Positions 1-9,008 of a stretch of 64,000 bases of DNA are shown here, piece by piece. The stretch is from Gammaproteobacteria bacterium (GTDB taxonomy: Bacteria; Pseudomonadota; Gammaproteobacteria; Pseudomonadales; Azotimanducaceae), in the NCBI GenBank assembly GCA_012960535.1, contig DUBB01000043.1, forward strand, positions 74,497-138,496. The letters run 5' to 3'. The translations under genes were made by a program, and so were the position numbers. The number at the start of each line of letters is the position of its first letter. Within the stretch, counting starts at the first letter, position 1. The notes below the pieces were generated by a model. The model worked only from the letters and a program-made list of their open reading frames with translations. It was not told the origin of the DNA and ran no database searches.

Positions 1-442
1 TCATATCTTCGCGGTATAATAGACGCGAGAAAGTAGCCATTACCATGATGCGGCTTCGCCGCAAAGACGATTTCCTATATCTTCCACCTTCGCCTGCCGA
101 TGCAAGAACTTCAAGCAAACGCGGGGAATCCTGCAACCGCTTGAAAATCTCGGCAATGACTTCCTCCTTCAGGTCAGGAGACGACGCTTCCTTCATCAGC
201 AGGGGTCTGGGCGAGCTGGCAAATAACTCAGGTTGCTTTTCAACTTCGATGATATCTGCATGCTTGCTCACCACCCAGAAAGGCGCGTAACCATCAGGTG
301 ATACTTTGCGCAGGGGGTCATTTTTTCTAAGCCACGCAAAAGTCTGATGGGGGTGACCTTGCCTGGCATAAAATTCGGCAGCAATGACATGATTATCATT
401 GAAACGGTAATCTGAGGTTGCAATCTGGTCAGTTCTGGGCAT
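1..442 (-). CDS. Cytochrome P450, N-terminal part (cut by window edge)
   Basis: An open frame starts at the ATG at 442 and reads left to the window edge without a stop, giving at least 147 residues. The piece HPHQTFAWLRKNDPLRKV followed by FWVVSKHADIIEVEKQPELF is the usual start of soluble bacterial P450s: helix A, the beta-1 sheet and the start of helix B. The haem-binding Cys lies outside the window, so activity cannot be judged. AAGGA sits about 9 bases before the start. The gene follows the symporter by 25 bases on the same strand, so they may be co-transcribed. The last ~35 residues (RYRKSSLRRSR and on) do not show the expected 'MDPPEHTxxR' segment, so a frameshift near 70-100 is possible. 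Confidence 0.7.
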   Translation of the reverse strand, partial: MPRTDQIATSDYRFNDNHVIAAEFYARQGHPHQTFAWLRKNDPLRKVSPDGYAPFWVVSKHADIIEVEKQPELFASSPRPLLMKEASSPDLKEEVIAEIFKRLQDSPRLLEVLASAGEGGRYRKSSLRRSRIMVMATFSRLLYREDM

Positions 443-467
443 TTTTCAGGTCCTTGTTAAAAGCAGG

Positions 468-1799
468 TCAAGACTCAATTCTTAACAATCGCTGTGTGAC
501 CGTCCCTGCCACCATAGCGCCACTGACATTCAAGGCTGTTCTGGCCATATCTATCAGCGGCTCGATAGATATCAGCAAGGAAACCAGCGCTATGGGTAAA
601 CCCATGGCAGGCAAAACCACTAGTGCTGCAAAGGTCGCTCCGCCACCCACCCCAGCAATACCAAAAGAACTAATTGCCACCATCATCACCAAAGGGAAAA
701 AAAACGCTACCGAAAGTGGATCAATCCCCAAAGTCGGTGCGATCATGGCGGCCAGCATTGCCGGGTAAATTCCAGCACAACCGTTTTGCCCTATGGTTGC
801 GCCCAGACTGGCTGACATATTGGCCACCGCCGGGTGGTTGTCGAGATCATTTACCTGAATAGAAACATTTATTGGGATGGTAGCCGCCGATGACCGGGAA
901 GAGAATGCGAAAATAAGTGCCGGCCACGCCCGTTTAAAGTAAAGCAGCGGGTTCACTTGGAAAAACATCAAAATCGCAGCGTGAGCTAAAAACATTAGCA
1001 TAATGGCCAGGTAAGAAACCAAAACGAACTGGATGAGGCTCAGAATATCACTGGCACTGGACTGAGCACCCACTTTGGTCATTAGTGCCAACACCCCGTA
1101 CGGCGTCAAACCAATTATCATATTCACTAGCTTGAGCACAATCACCTGCGCCAGGTCCATGGCGCGCTGAAACTGCAGCCCCATTTCAGGTTTTTCCTGT
1201 TTCACCAGAAGACCGGCAATGCCAAGCAAAATTCCAAAGATCACGACAGCGATAATAGAGGTGGGCCTGCTGCCGGCCAAATCGGAGAATATATTGGTAG
1301 GCAGGAAGCTCACCAGTATCTGCGGTAGGGCCAAGTCAGCCACCACTGTTTGCCGGGTGGCAAGAACTGAGGCTCGGGCCAGTTCCCTTTCCCCCTGCAC
1401 CAGTCCATCAGCAGTGAGATTAAAGCCCGCTGAAAGCAACACCCCGATCACCGCCGCCACCATGGTCGTGGTTATCAGTAAACCAATGACCAGGCCGCCT
1501 ATTTTCCCAAGGGTGGCGGTATCTTCAATTTTCACAACGGCTGCAACCATCATGACCAGTACCAGGGGCATAATGATCATTTTTAATAAACTGATATAAG
1601 ACGAGCCTAACAAATTAGTCCAGGATAGGGTGGCATTGACGCTGTCTACGGTATTGCCAATACCTGACTGTAGCACCAGGCCGTATGCTACCCCGATCAC
1701 CAGCGCGGTAATCGCCCTGTTGGCCAGACTCCAGCCTCTTCCGGACAACACAACCAAGATTACCAACAAGGCAATAAAGACGATTAAATTGAGCACCAT
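468..1799 (-). CDS. Cation:dicarboxylate/cystine symporter family protein (TcyP-like)
   Basis: 443 residues of strongly hydrophobic sequence with about eight membrane segments. The order of blocks matches the DAACS family and within it the L-cystine transporter TcyP: RGWSLANRAITALVIGVAYG near the N-terminus, YISLLKMIIMPLVLVMM, LTADGLVQGERE, then a C-terminal half with SSRSSAATIP and IGQNGCAGIYPAM, the serine-rich hairpin and substrate region. It should import cystine or a dicarboxylate/amino acid across the inner membrane, driven by cations. I chose the ATG at 1799 over the upstream ATG at 1847 because AGGAAG lies just before it and homologues start near this point. Substrate assignment to cystine is by resemblance only. 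Confidence 0.8.
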   Translation of the reverse strand: MVLNLIVFIALLVILVVLSGRGWSLANRAITALVIGVAYGLVLQSGIGNTVDSVNATLSWTNLLGSSYISLLKMIIMPLVLVMMVAAVVKIEDTATLGKIGGLVIGLLITTTMVAAVIGVLLSAGFNLTADGLVQGERELARASVLATRQTVVADLALPQILVSFLPTNIFSDLAGSRPTSIIAVVIFGILLGIAGLLVKQEKPEMGLQFQRAMDLAQVIVLKLVNMIIGLTPYGVLALMTKVGAQSSASDILSLIQFVLVSYLAIMLMFLAHAAILMFFQVNPLLYFKRAWPALIFAFSSRSSAATIPINVSIQVNDLDNHPAVANMSASLGATIGQNGCAGIYPAMLAAMIAPTLGIDPLSVAFFFPLVMMVAISSFGIAGVGGGATFAALVVLPAMGLPIALVSLLISIEPLIDMARTALNVSGAMVAGTVTQRLLRIES

Positions 1800-1925
1800 A
1801 CTATTCTTCCTGAAAAACCAGACCAACAGGCAGTATACGCCAAACAAGGTGTTCTAACTTCGAGGAACCCGTAAAAAAGATTACGCCACTATCTAATCCC
1901 ATGCTATTGCGGATATCGGGGCTCG

Positions 1926-4166
1926 CTAGAGGTCGCTTTGACTCACTTTCTCCAGAATCTGATTAAAAACGGTACTTGGCCGCATCGCCAACTCGGCGAG
2001 CTCTGGATCTGGGTAGTAATAGCCACCTATATTCTGGGCAGGGCCCTGAGCAGCAAGCAATTCAGCTACAATTTTCTCCTCATTTTCAATAAGCAAGGCT
2101 GCAACTTCAGTAAAAACTTCTCTGAGCCTGACATCAGCGTCCTGTGCTGCTGCCGCTTTTGCCCAATACAGGGCTAGATAAAAGTGACTACCCCGGTTAT
2201 CAAGTTCATTCACAACTCGTGAGGGTGATTTATTTTCTTCCAGAAATTCAGCAATGGCCGCGTTCAGGGTATCTGCAAGAACCTTGGCTCTATGGTTATC
2301 AAAAGTATCTGCAAGGTGCTCAAGTGAGGCTCCCAATGCCAGAAATTCTCCCAGCGAATCCCAGCGTAGATGACCCTCTTTCTCAAATTGCTGAACATGT
2401 TTTGGCGCTGATCCACCGGCTCCTGTTTCAAATAAACCACCGCCATTGATCAGGGGTACAATCGATAACATTTTAGCGCTGGTACCCAGTTCCATGATCG
2501 GGAACAAATCTGTCAGATAATCTCGCAGCACATTACCGGTCACCGAGATCGTGTTTTCACCTGCTCTAATACGTTTCAAAGAATGTCGAGTCGCCTGCGC
2601 CGGCGGCATAATCTGATAGTCAATTCCATCAAGATCGTACTCTGCCAGGTACTGTTCTATTTTAGCAATCAATGACGCATCATGGGCTCTGCCGGCATCC
2701 AGCCAGAATACCAATGGCCAACCACTGAGTCGGGCACGATTCACAGCCAGCTTCACCCAATCCTGAATAGCCTGGTCTTTTACTCTACACAAACGCCAGA
2801 TATCGCCTGTTTCTACGTTGTGCTCGATTAATACAGTGCCAGAACTATCTACAACCGCGACCTTTCCCGCGGCGGATATCTCAAATGTAGTCCCATGAGA
2901 GCCGTATTCCTCGGCTTTCTGCGCCATGAGCCCGACATTCGGCACAGAACCCATGGTACTGGGATCAAAGGCACCGTGCTGCCTACAGTCATCAATGGTC
3001 TCGCCATAGATACTGGCATAGCAGCGATCGGGAATAACGGCTTTCATGTCCTGTAAATTTCCCTGAAGATTCCACATCTTGCCCGAATCTCTGATCGCTG
3101 CTGGCATAGATGCATCGACTATAATATCGCTGGGCACATGTAAATTAGTGATGCCTTTATCTGAATTAACCATTGCCAGGCTGGGGCCCTGCTCCAGGCA
3201 TGCGTCCAGGTCCTGTTTAATCTCCAGACATAATTGATCAGGCAATGATGAAATCTTGTCATAGACATCGCCGATACCATTATTAAAATCTACTTTTAAG
3301 CCCTCAAGTGCCTCCCCGTGCTTCTCGATTGCATCTGAATAATAGGCCTTCACGGCATGTCCAAACATGATCGGGTCCGAGACCTTCATCATGGTCGCTT
3401 TGAGATGAAGTGACCAGAGAACACCTTGTTTCTTGGCATCTTCGAGTTGTTCATCCAGGAACCTGCGTAATGCAGTCGCATTCATAAAAGAAGCGTCGAC
3501 CACTTCTCCTGCCTCTACCTCAACACCGGCAAGTAAGGTATGACTGACCCCTTTAGCATCGGTATGCACGATGCTGAGCTGGTCATCAGTGGCCAGGGTT
3601 ATGGATTTCTCCGAAGCATAGAAATCGCCATCATTCATGTGAGCCACATGGCTTTGAGAATCTGCACTCCAGACTCCCATCCTGTGAGGGTGCTTGCTTG
3701 CATACGCCTTGACAGCCGATGCCGCTCTGCGATCTGAATTACCTTCTCTTAAAACGGGATTGACTGCACTTCCCTTGATCAAGTCATAACGCTGCTTAAT
3801 ATCCTGCTCGGATTCGTTCTTGGGTTCGTCAGGATAATCTGGCAGGTCGTAGCCTTTCTTTACTAATTCTTCAATAGCCGTCAGCAGTTGCGGGTTCGAA
3901 GCAGAAATATTAGGCAACTTTATGATATTAGCATCTCGGCGCTGGGTGATATCTCCTAGCGCTGCCAGGTAATCGGGTATCTTCTGACTGTCTGTTAATT
4001 TTTCAGGAAATGCCCCAATAATTCTTGCGGCTAAAGATATATCCCAGGTTTCCACACTGACATCTGCAGTATCCGTAAAAGCCTTGATAATGGGCAGCAA
4101 TGAATAGGTAGCAAGCCTCGGCGCTTCGTCTGTATCCGTATAAATTATTCTAGGTATGTCTGTCAT
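1926..4166 (-). CDS. icd: Isocitrate dehydrogenase, NADP-dependent, monomeric type
   Basis: 746 residues, the normal length for the monomeric IDH-II family. It converts isocitrate to 2-oxoglutarate and CO2 with NADP in the TCA cycle. The N-terminus after the chosen start ([16 protein letters not shown], then [13 protein letters not shown]) is the family signature. [13 protein letters not shown] holds the isocitrate-binding serine and asparagine region, and [20 protein letters not shown] is typical of the C-terminal part. The open frame extends 29 codons upstream of 4166, but that extra sequence is Arg/Cys-rich and unlike the family, so the ATG at 4166 is preferred despite a weak ribosome site. 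This is a different fold arrangement from dimeric Icd of E. coli. Confidence 0.95.
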   Translation of the reverse strand: MTDIPRIIYTDTDEAPRLATYSLLPIIKAFTDTADVSVETWDISLAARIIGAFPEKLTDSQKIPDYLAALGDITQRRDANIIKLPNISASNPQLLTAIEELVKKGYDLPDYPDEPKNESEQDIKQRYDLIKGSAVNPVLREGNSDRRAASAVKAYASKHPHRMGVWSADSQSHVAHMNDGDFYASEKSITLATDDQLSIVHTDAKGVSHTLLAGVEVEAGEVVDASFMNATALRRFLDEQLEDAKKQGVLWSLHLKATMMKVSDPIMFGHAVKAYYSDAIEKHGEALEGLKVDFNNGIGDVYDKISSLPDQLCLEIKQDLDACLEQGPSLAMVNSDKGITNLHVPSDIIVDASMPAAIRDSGKMWNLQGNLQDMKAVIPDRCYASIYGETIDDCRQHGAFDPSTMGSVPNVGLMAQKAEEYGSHGTTFEISAAGKVAVVDSSGTVLIEHNVETGDIWRLCRVKDQAIQDWVKLAVNRARLSGWPLVFWLDAGRAHDASLIAKIEQYLAEYDLDGIDYQIMPPAQATRHSLKRIRAGENTISVTGNVLRDYLTDLFPIMELGTSAKMLSIVPLINGGGLFETGAGGSAPKHVQQFEKEGHLRWDSLGEFLALGASLEHLADTFDNHRAKVLADTLNAAIAEFLEENKSPSRVVNELDNRGSHFYLALYWAKAAAAQDADVRLREVFTEVAALLIENEEKIVAELLAAQGPAQNIGGYYYPDPELAELAMRPSTVFNQILEKVSQSDL

Positions 4167-4446
4167 TCGATTTCTAATTATCATCCTGTTTACGCAAATG
4201 CCTTGTGAACATCTGCTTGTCCGTTTTGCATTCGGGTGTGAATGCCACGGCATTATAATCTAATGTTGATCCAGATTCATGTCCTTATCCTTACCCGGAA
4301 AGAGGCTGACAACACAAAGCAGATTCAAGCAGAAACCCTGTTCGGCCTGGCAGCTATATAAAATCGCGCCGCACCTGATTCTACTGTTTTTACACCTTGA
4401 CTCAATTGTGTTCATATATAATCTGGTAATTCCCAGGAGGCATGCC

Positions 4447-4893
4447 ATGCAGATTATCAGCGGATTTCAAAGCCATTTTTACCAAGCAAAGTCATTACCT
4501 GGGATAGCTCTACTAGCCCGTACAGGCTTTTTTCGCTGGGTCTGCTGCAGCTGTCTTATTGCTTCTTTCAGTATAGATCTGCAGGCTGATTATAAAGACC
4601 ACATAACCTGCGCGGTCTATCACCGAATGCTGATAGGGAACCTTAAATCAAGAGGCCTTGATGAGCTGACTTATGCCGAGTCTGAAAAGATGAAAACCCA
4701 GATTGATCTTGCAAATCTTGCTGGCGACGCTAACTTCGAATCCTTTTCGCAGGATCAATTCAACCAGGACTGGGCCAGCATACTAGATCACATGACAGTT
4801 CAGATAAACCATAACTATGGGAATGTTTATTTACTGAAGGCGCGATACCAGACGCGCTGTAAAGCATTACAGCAACCCAACAGCACGCCATAG
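4447..4893 (+). CDS. Small exported protein of unknown function
   Basis: 148 residues. The start is set by AGGAGG at 4435-4440, seven bases before the ATG; the longer open frame from 4279 lacks such a site. Residues ~20-42 form a hydrophobic signal segment ending near LQA, with likely cleavage before DYKDHITC. The mature part is about 105 residues, mostly helical in appearance, with two cysteines (in HITCAVYH and near the end in TRCKAL) that could form a disulfide in the periplasm. I do not recognise the family. It is divergent from icd and convergent with rluA, so it is probably its own transcription unit. Confidence 0.65.
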   Translation: MQIISGFQSHFYQAKSLPGIALLARTGFFRWVCCSCLIASFSIDLQADYKDHITCAVYHRMLIGNLKSRGLDELTYAESEKMKTQIDLANLAGDANFESFSQDQFNQDWASILDHMTVQINHNYGNVYLLKARYQTRCKALQQPNSTP

Positions 4894-4898
4894 CTTTA

Positions 4899-4946
4899 AA
4901 CATGCCTGAGCTCTAACATGCCTGAGCTCTAACATGCCTGAGCCTA
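4899..4946. repeat. 16-bp tandem repeat, about three copies
   Basis: The unit AACATGCCTGAGCTCT occurs at 4899-4914 and 4915-4930 exactly, and a third copy at 4931-4946 differs in the last three bases. It lies between the stops of two convergent genes, so it does not change a protein. Replication slippage is the simplest origin. Confidence 0.9.
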
Positions 4947-4957
4947 GACCTTAGCCC

Positions 4958-5659
4958 CTAGAAGGGAGCACTACTTTCGAATGATACCGGTCTGCCGGTA
5001 ACGGGATGATTAAACTCCACTTTTGCAGCATGCAGCATTAAGCGACTGGCTTTTGCAAGTGCAGTTGCATCCGCGTAGAGATCACAGCCCAGAATTGGAT
5101 GACCTATAGAGGCTAGATGCAGTCTGAGTTGATGCTGCCTGCCAGTGACCGGGTACAGGGCTAAGCGGGTTTCAGTATCCAACCGTCTAACAACCTCAAA
5201 TCGCGTTAACGCGTCTTTCCCGGAAACCCTGTCAATACGCTGCCTGGGCCGATGATTGGGATCCGGTGCTATAGGCAGGTCAATCGAACCATCACAAGCC
5301 GTAACCTGCCCATCAACCAGAGCCGTATAGGTTTTTTGAATTGAACGCTCTCTGAACAGTCGGTTCATAGCCGATACACTCTGCTTTGATAAACTCAGAA
5401 CGACCAACCCGGAAGTGTCCAAATCAAGTCTATGAACAATAATGGCGGCTGGAAAATCCCCGAGCACTCTGTTTAAAACACAGTCTTTGACCACCCGGCC
5501 CGGAACAGTCAGCAAGCCCGCAGGTTTTTCAACGACAAGTATATGGTCATCATAATGGACATAGCGCAACGATTCATGACAGGGCGGCGGGATATGAAAA
5601 GTGGAGTGATTCAATTTACACATTAACGTATAGTGATCGTAATCCAAGGTTATCATCAT
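4958..5659 (-). CDS. rluA: RluA-family pseudouridine synthase
   Basis: 233 residues, close to E. coli RluA (219). It converts uridine to pseudouridine in RNA; RluA itself modifies 23S rRNA U746 and tRNA U32. The catalytic motif HRLDLDTSG is present with the aspartate at residue 79. Flanking blocks also fit RluA rather than RluC/D: DDHILVVEKPAGLLTVPGR at the start, PVTGRQHQLRLHLASIGHPILG in the middle, and no S4 domain. The start is uncertain: ATGs at 5659 and 5656 follow AGGAA very closely, and another lies at 5623. The gene is divergent from the esterase at 5665, with only five bases between the annotated starts, so the promoters must overlap the coding ends. Confidence 0.88.
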   Translation of the reverse strand: MMITLDYDHYTLMCKLNHSTFHIPPPCHESLRYVHYDDHILVVEKPAGLLTVPGRVVKDCVLNRVLGDFPAAIIVHRLDLDTSGLVVLSLSKQSVSAMNRLFRERSIQKTYTALVDGQVTACDGSIDLPIAPDPNHRPRQRIDRVSGKDALTRFEVVRRLDTETRLALYPVTGRQHQLRLHLASIGHPILGCDLYADATALAKASRLMLHAAKVEFNHPVTGRPVSFESSAPF

Positions 5660-5664
5660 TTCCT

Positions 5665-6750
5665 ATGCCAGCAGAAGACGACAAACTTGCTAATGCTATT
5701 ACCGATGTCACGCCTAAACTGCTCATGGCTATGGAAGCACTGGAGATCGCCCAGCGAAACCTCAACCCAGACAATATCCAGCAACTTAACAGCCTGGTTC
5801 AGAATTACCAGTCTGAATTAAGCTCGGCCAGCGCAATTCTAGATCCTCTTGAATTTCCGGAGGCAATAAGTACTCTCGGAGATCATCTGAAGCAGGCTTG
5901 CTTATACTGCCTTCGCGCTGGCGAAGGCTTTGCAAAAGGCCAGGAAGACATGCTTCAGGCCTTAAGAGCCAGTCGTGCTATGTGCCGTGCCCAGGAACAC
6001 CTGTACCCTCTGGCACCCTTATTAACGCCCATAAATGAGTACTTTCTCGAGCCCGAATTCAGAACAAAATCCATGCTGCAGTCATTCATTGAGCAACCTA
6101 ATCCCGAGTGCGGCATTTCACACATTGGCAACGAAAGGGATAAAAGAGGGGGTGTTTCCATTTACCTCCCTGAAAACCTGGATGCATCAAAACCAGCACC
6201 GCTTATTATGCCACTTCACGGTGGCACCGGACACGGTTCAGATATGCTCTGGTCATGGCTACGCGAAGCACGCAGCAGGGGTTATATCATCATCTCACCG
6301 ACCTCCCAGGGTGATACCTGGTCAATGATGGGAGACGACATCGACGCGCCATTCCTGTCTAAGTACCTGGAACTCGCTGGTCAGCAATTCAATATCGACC
6401 CAACACGAATTCTGCTGGCGGGCATGTCAGACGGCGCGACCTACGCCCTGCAGACAGGCCTCAGGCCAGCAAGCCCATTTACCCATATAGCAGCTTTTTC
6501 GGGTGTTCTAGATCCACTCATCAGTATCAACGGACAGATTGTGCATGCCAAAAATCGTAAAATTTACCTGGTCCACGGCACGCGTGATTGGATGTTCCCT
6601 ATCGATATGGCGAGAATGGCTGATACCCAGCTAAAAGCAGCGGGAGCAGACATAACCTTTCGAGAAATCACGGATCTATCACACAACTTCGCGCGAGCCG
6701 AACTGCCCCGTTTACTCGACTGGTTTTCACCTCCAGGAGACGCCCCATGA
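5665..6750 (+). CDS. Alpha/beta hydrolase (predicted esterase, PHB-depolymerase/phospholipase-like)
   Basis: 361 residues in two parts. Residues 1 to ~135 are helical and charged, with no recognised domain. Residues ~150-355 are an alpha/beta hydrolase: the oxyanion-hole segment MPLHGGTGHG (~183-191), the nucleophile elbow GMSDG with Ser255, an acid in HGTRDWMFP (Asp308) and a histidine in LSHNF (His340). The arrangement resembles short carboxylesterases and LpqC-like or PHB-depolymerase-like enzymes acting on ester bonds. No signal peptide is seen, so it is probably cytoplasmic. The end overlaps the next gene by four bases (ATGA), which implies translational coupling with the 5'-nucleotidase-like protein. 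Confidence 0.8.
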   Translation: MPAEDDKLANAITDVTPKLLMAMEALEIAQRNLNPDNIQQLNSLVQNYQSELSSASAILDPLEFPEAISTLGDHLKQACLYCLRAGEGFAKGQEDMLQALRASRAMCRAQEHLYPLAPLLTPINEYFLEPEFRTKSMLQSFIEQPNPECGISHIGNERDKRGGVSIYLPENLDASKPAPLIMPLHGGTGHGSDMLWSWLREARSRGYIIISPTSQGDTWSMMGDDIDAPFLSKYLELAGQQFNIDPTRILLAGMSDGATYALQTGLRPASPFTHIAAFSGVLDPLISINGQIVHAKNRKIYLVHGTRDWMFPIDMARMADTQLKAAGADITFREITDLSHNFARAELPRLLDWFSPPGDAP

Positions 6751-8051
6751 ACAAGATTCTTATTTATCTGATCCTGATTGTCTTTACTGGCAGCAGCCTG
6801 GCGGAGGAACTGCTGATCGTACATACCAATGACTTTCACGGCCATATAGCTGAACAAAAAGATTATGCCGGGGCTGCCAGAATCGCAGCATTTGTGCAGG
6901 AACTCAGAGCCAATCATCCACTGGTACTATTTGTTGATGCGGGTGATGCCATTACCGGCACACCAGTCTCCAGTCTGTTTGAAGGTGAACCCATCTTCGA
7001 TGTGATGAATGCCATGGGTTATGATGTAGGACTGCTGGGTAACCACGAGTTTGACTACGGTGCTGACAAAATAACCCGGTTCAGGGAAATTGCCAAATTT
7101 CCGTTGCTGGGAGCAACTGCCTTTGATTCTCAAGGCCAGGTTCTTTCAGACAGCCCATTTATCATTATTGAACGTGGCACGTTAAAAATCGGCATTATTG
7201 GTATCCTAACGGATACTACACCGTTACTAATAACACCGCATGGGAATAAAAACCTCACGTTTAAATCTCCAGCAGAGGTCCTCAAACAACTAATTCCCGC
7301 TATTAGGCCGAAAGTTGATTTCCTGATGGTCCTGTCGCACACAGGTTTTACCGAAGACATCGCACTGGCAAAACAATTTCAGGAAATCGACCTCTTCGTC
7401 GGCGGCCACAGCCACACTTTCAATAAACACCCCGTCAACACAGGCAGGAACCGAGTCGTGCAGGCAGATCACTACGGCCGGCATCTAGGACTGGTAAAGA
7501 TCAATATCGACCCTGAGCGGGGACTGATGGAGTTTACCGGAGACCTGCTGGCTGCTGATGAACTACCCCAGCCCGATGCCAATGTGCTGTCACTGGTCGA
7601 ATCTTACGAGAGCCAGGTAAGAGATCGGGTAGATACCCCCATCTGGAAAACCGACAAGCGCCTTTCCGAGGAGGAGTTACAACCCATCTTAGAGCGTATC
7701 CTGGCCCGTTACGTCAATGCCGACCTGGGTTTTTACAATTCTGGGGGCATCAGAGACAACATCGAAGCAGGGATCATTACCATCCGAAAACTCTGGAATA
7801 TTGAGCCTTTCGGTAACACCCTCGTGACCCTTTCCATGACCGGTGCTGATTACCTGGTCCTGCTTTCCCAGGAGCCTAAACTACATCATTCTGCAGCCAC
7901 TATTGAACCTGAAAAGAGGTATACCATTGCCACCAGCAACTTTATTGCAGCCCACGCCATAAAGGCCTTTGGTTCATCTATTCAGGTTCAGGAGCGAGAC
8001 GTGCTAATTCGTGATGTGCTGATCGAACATATTACCAAATATGGTCTGTGA
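6747..8051 (+). CDS. Exported 5'-nucleotidase/UDP-sugar hydrolase-like metallophosphoesterase
   Basis: 434 residues with a clear signal peptide (first ~19 residues, ending SSLA). The metallophosphatase signature is complete: HTNDFHGH (Asp29, His31), a DAGD block, GNHEFDYG and GGHSHT, which together bind two metals. The C-terminal ~170 residues form the substrate-binding 5_nucleotid_C domain (LGFYNSGGIRDNIEAGIIT). It probably dephosphorylates nucleotides or related phosphomonoesters in the periplasm. It is shorter than E. coli UshA (550). AGGAG lies just before the start, inside the end of the preceding esterase gene, so the two form an operon. Confidence 0.88.
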   Translation: MNKILIYLILIVFTGSSLAEELLIVHTNDFHGHIAEQKDYAGAARIAAFVQELRANHPLVLFVDAGDAITGTPVSSLFEGEPIFDVMNAMGYDVGLLGNHEFDYGADKITRFREIAKFPLLGATAFDSQGQVLSDSPFIIIERGTLKIGIIGILTDTTPLLITPHGNKNLTFKSPAEVLKQLIPAIRPKVDFLMVLSHTGFTEDIALAKQFQEIDLFVGGHSHTFNKHPVNTGRNRVVQADHYGRHLGLVKINIDPERGLMEFTGDLLAADELPQPDANVLSLVESYESQVRDRVDTPIWKTDKRLSEEELQPILERILARYVNADLGFYNSGGIRDNIEAGIITIRKLWNIEPFGNTLVTLSMTGADYLVLLSQEPKLHHSAATIEPEKRYTIATSNFIAAHAIKAFGSSIQVQERDVLIRDVLIEHITKYGL

Positions 8052-8069
8052 TACACCTTGCTATCAGCC

Positions 8070-8954
8070 CTATCGCGGTTCCGAATGTGGCTCGCAAAAG
8101 AAATGCTGAGTCAGCATCAGAAACTGTTCCAGCTGATCATGATGAACCCAATGTCCCGCATTCTCTAGGATGATATGCGAAGCATTAGCAAAATATTCAG
8201 CAGGATCTGTCTCTGTGTTCTGGCCAAACAGGCTTTCGCTTCCGCTCAATAACAGCAAGGGTGACAGGATTCGTTTCCATAGCGCCCTGGTCTGCTCCAG
8301 GGATATATCAAATGGCGCCATGACATGACTATAGTTATCGAACTTCCACGAATAACTGCCGTCTTCATTCTGATTACTGCCATGTCCTGTGAGGTGGCGA
8401 GCCTGGTCCTCAGTTAAGTGACTATTTTCATTGTGCATTCTCTGGTAAGCATCTTCCAGGGCTTCATAACGCTTTGGTAACCGACCAGAAACCGCCCTGG
8501 TGCTTTCTATCCAGGCTCTCATTTTTTCGTGAACCGGCACATCCTGATGGGCCCATGCCGGACCGCCGGTACCTTCAATAATTACCATTTTTTCAATGTT
8601 TTCCGGGAAAACACCCGCATACCGAAGGGCAACACTACCACCCAGAGAATGGGCGATAATTTTCAATGGAGCCAGCTTCAATTGATAAATCAATTGCGCC
8701 AGATCATAGACATAATCTGTGTGGTTGTAAGTACTACCATGAACCCACTGCGAATCGCCATGCCCCCTGAAATCCAGAGCAATGACATGGTATTCATCTC
8801 TCAATGCCTGTGCCACCCAATCCCAGTTGTGGCAATGATCCCGGTTGCCATGCACCAACAATAACGGCGGCGCATCGGAATTTCCCCAATCCAGATAATG
8901 TAATCTCAGTCGCTGAGAGTAGTACGAGTGCGAAGTTGGCGTGGCACTATGCAT
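8070..8954 (-). CDS. Alpha/beta hydrolase fold protein
   Basis: 294 residues with the standard fold order. LLLVHGNRDH carries the oxyanion region, DFRGHGDS follows, the nucleophile elbow is AHSLGG (Ser103), and the C-terminal histidine lies in NAGHWVHHDQ. A lid-like helical insertion spans ~130-215. The pattern is that of small hydrolases such as haloalkane dehalogenase or epoxide hydrolase relatives and lactone or ester hydrolases; Ser as nucleophile argues against a dehalogenase. The substrate cannot be told. It is convergent with the 5'-nucleotidase-like gene (18 bases apart), and lies 54 bases downstream of an acyl-CoA dehydrogenase on the same strand. Confidence 0.82.
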   Translation of the reverse strand: MHSATPTSHSYYSQRLRLHYLDWGNSDAPPLLLVHGNRDHCHNWDWVAQALRDEYHVIALDFRGHGDSQWVHGSTYNHTDYVYDLAQLIYQLKLAPLKIIAHSLGGSVALRYAGVFPENIEKMVIIEGTGGPAWAHQDVPVHEKMRAWIESTRAVSGRLPKRYEALEDAYQRMHNENSHLTEDQARHLTGHGSNQNEDGSYSWKFDNYSHVMAPFDISLEQTRALWKRILSPLLLLSGSESLFGQNTETDPAEYFANASHIILENAGHWVHHDQLEQFLMLTQHFFCEPHSEPR

Positions 8955-9008
8955 CTGTTTTTATTCCCTCGAATACTATCACGCTTCGCGCTCCTTGCTT
9001 GTGGTCTA

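Noticed and set aside
49..63. GC-rich hairpin as a transcription terminator.
   Set aside because: It lies inside an open coding frame with no T run.
4397..4422. TTGACT and TATAAT upstream of the small secreted protein.
   Set aside because: The spacer is 14 bases, too short for a normal sigma-70 promoter; not listed as a feature.
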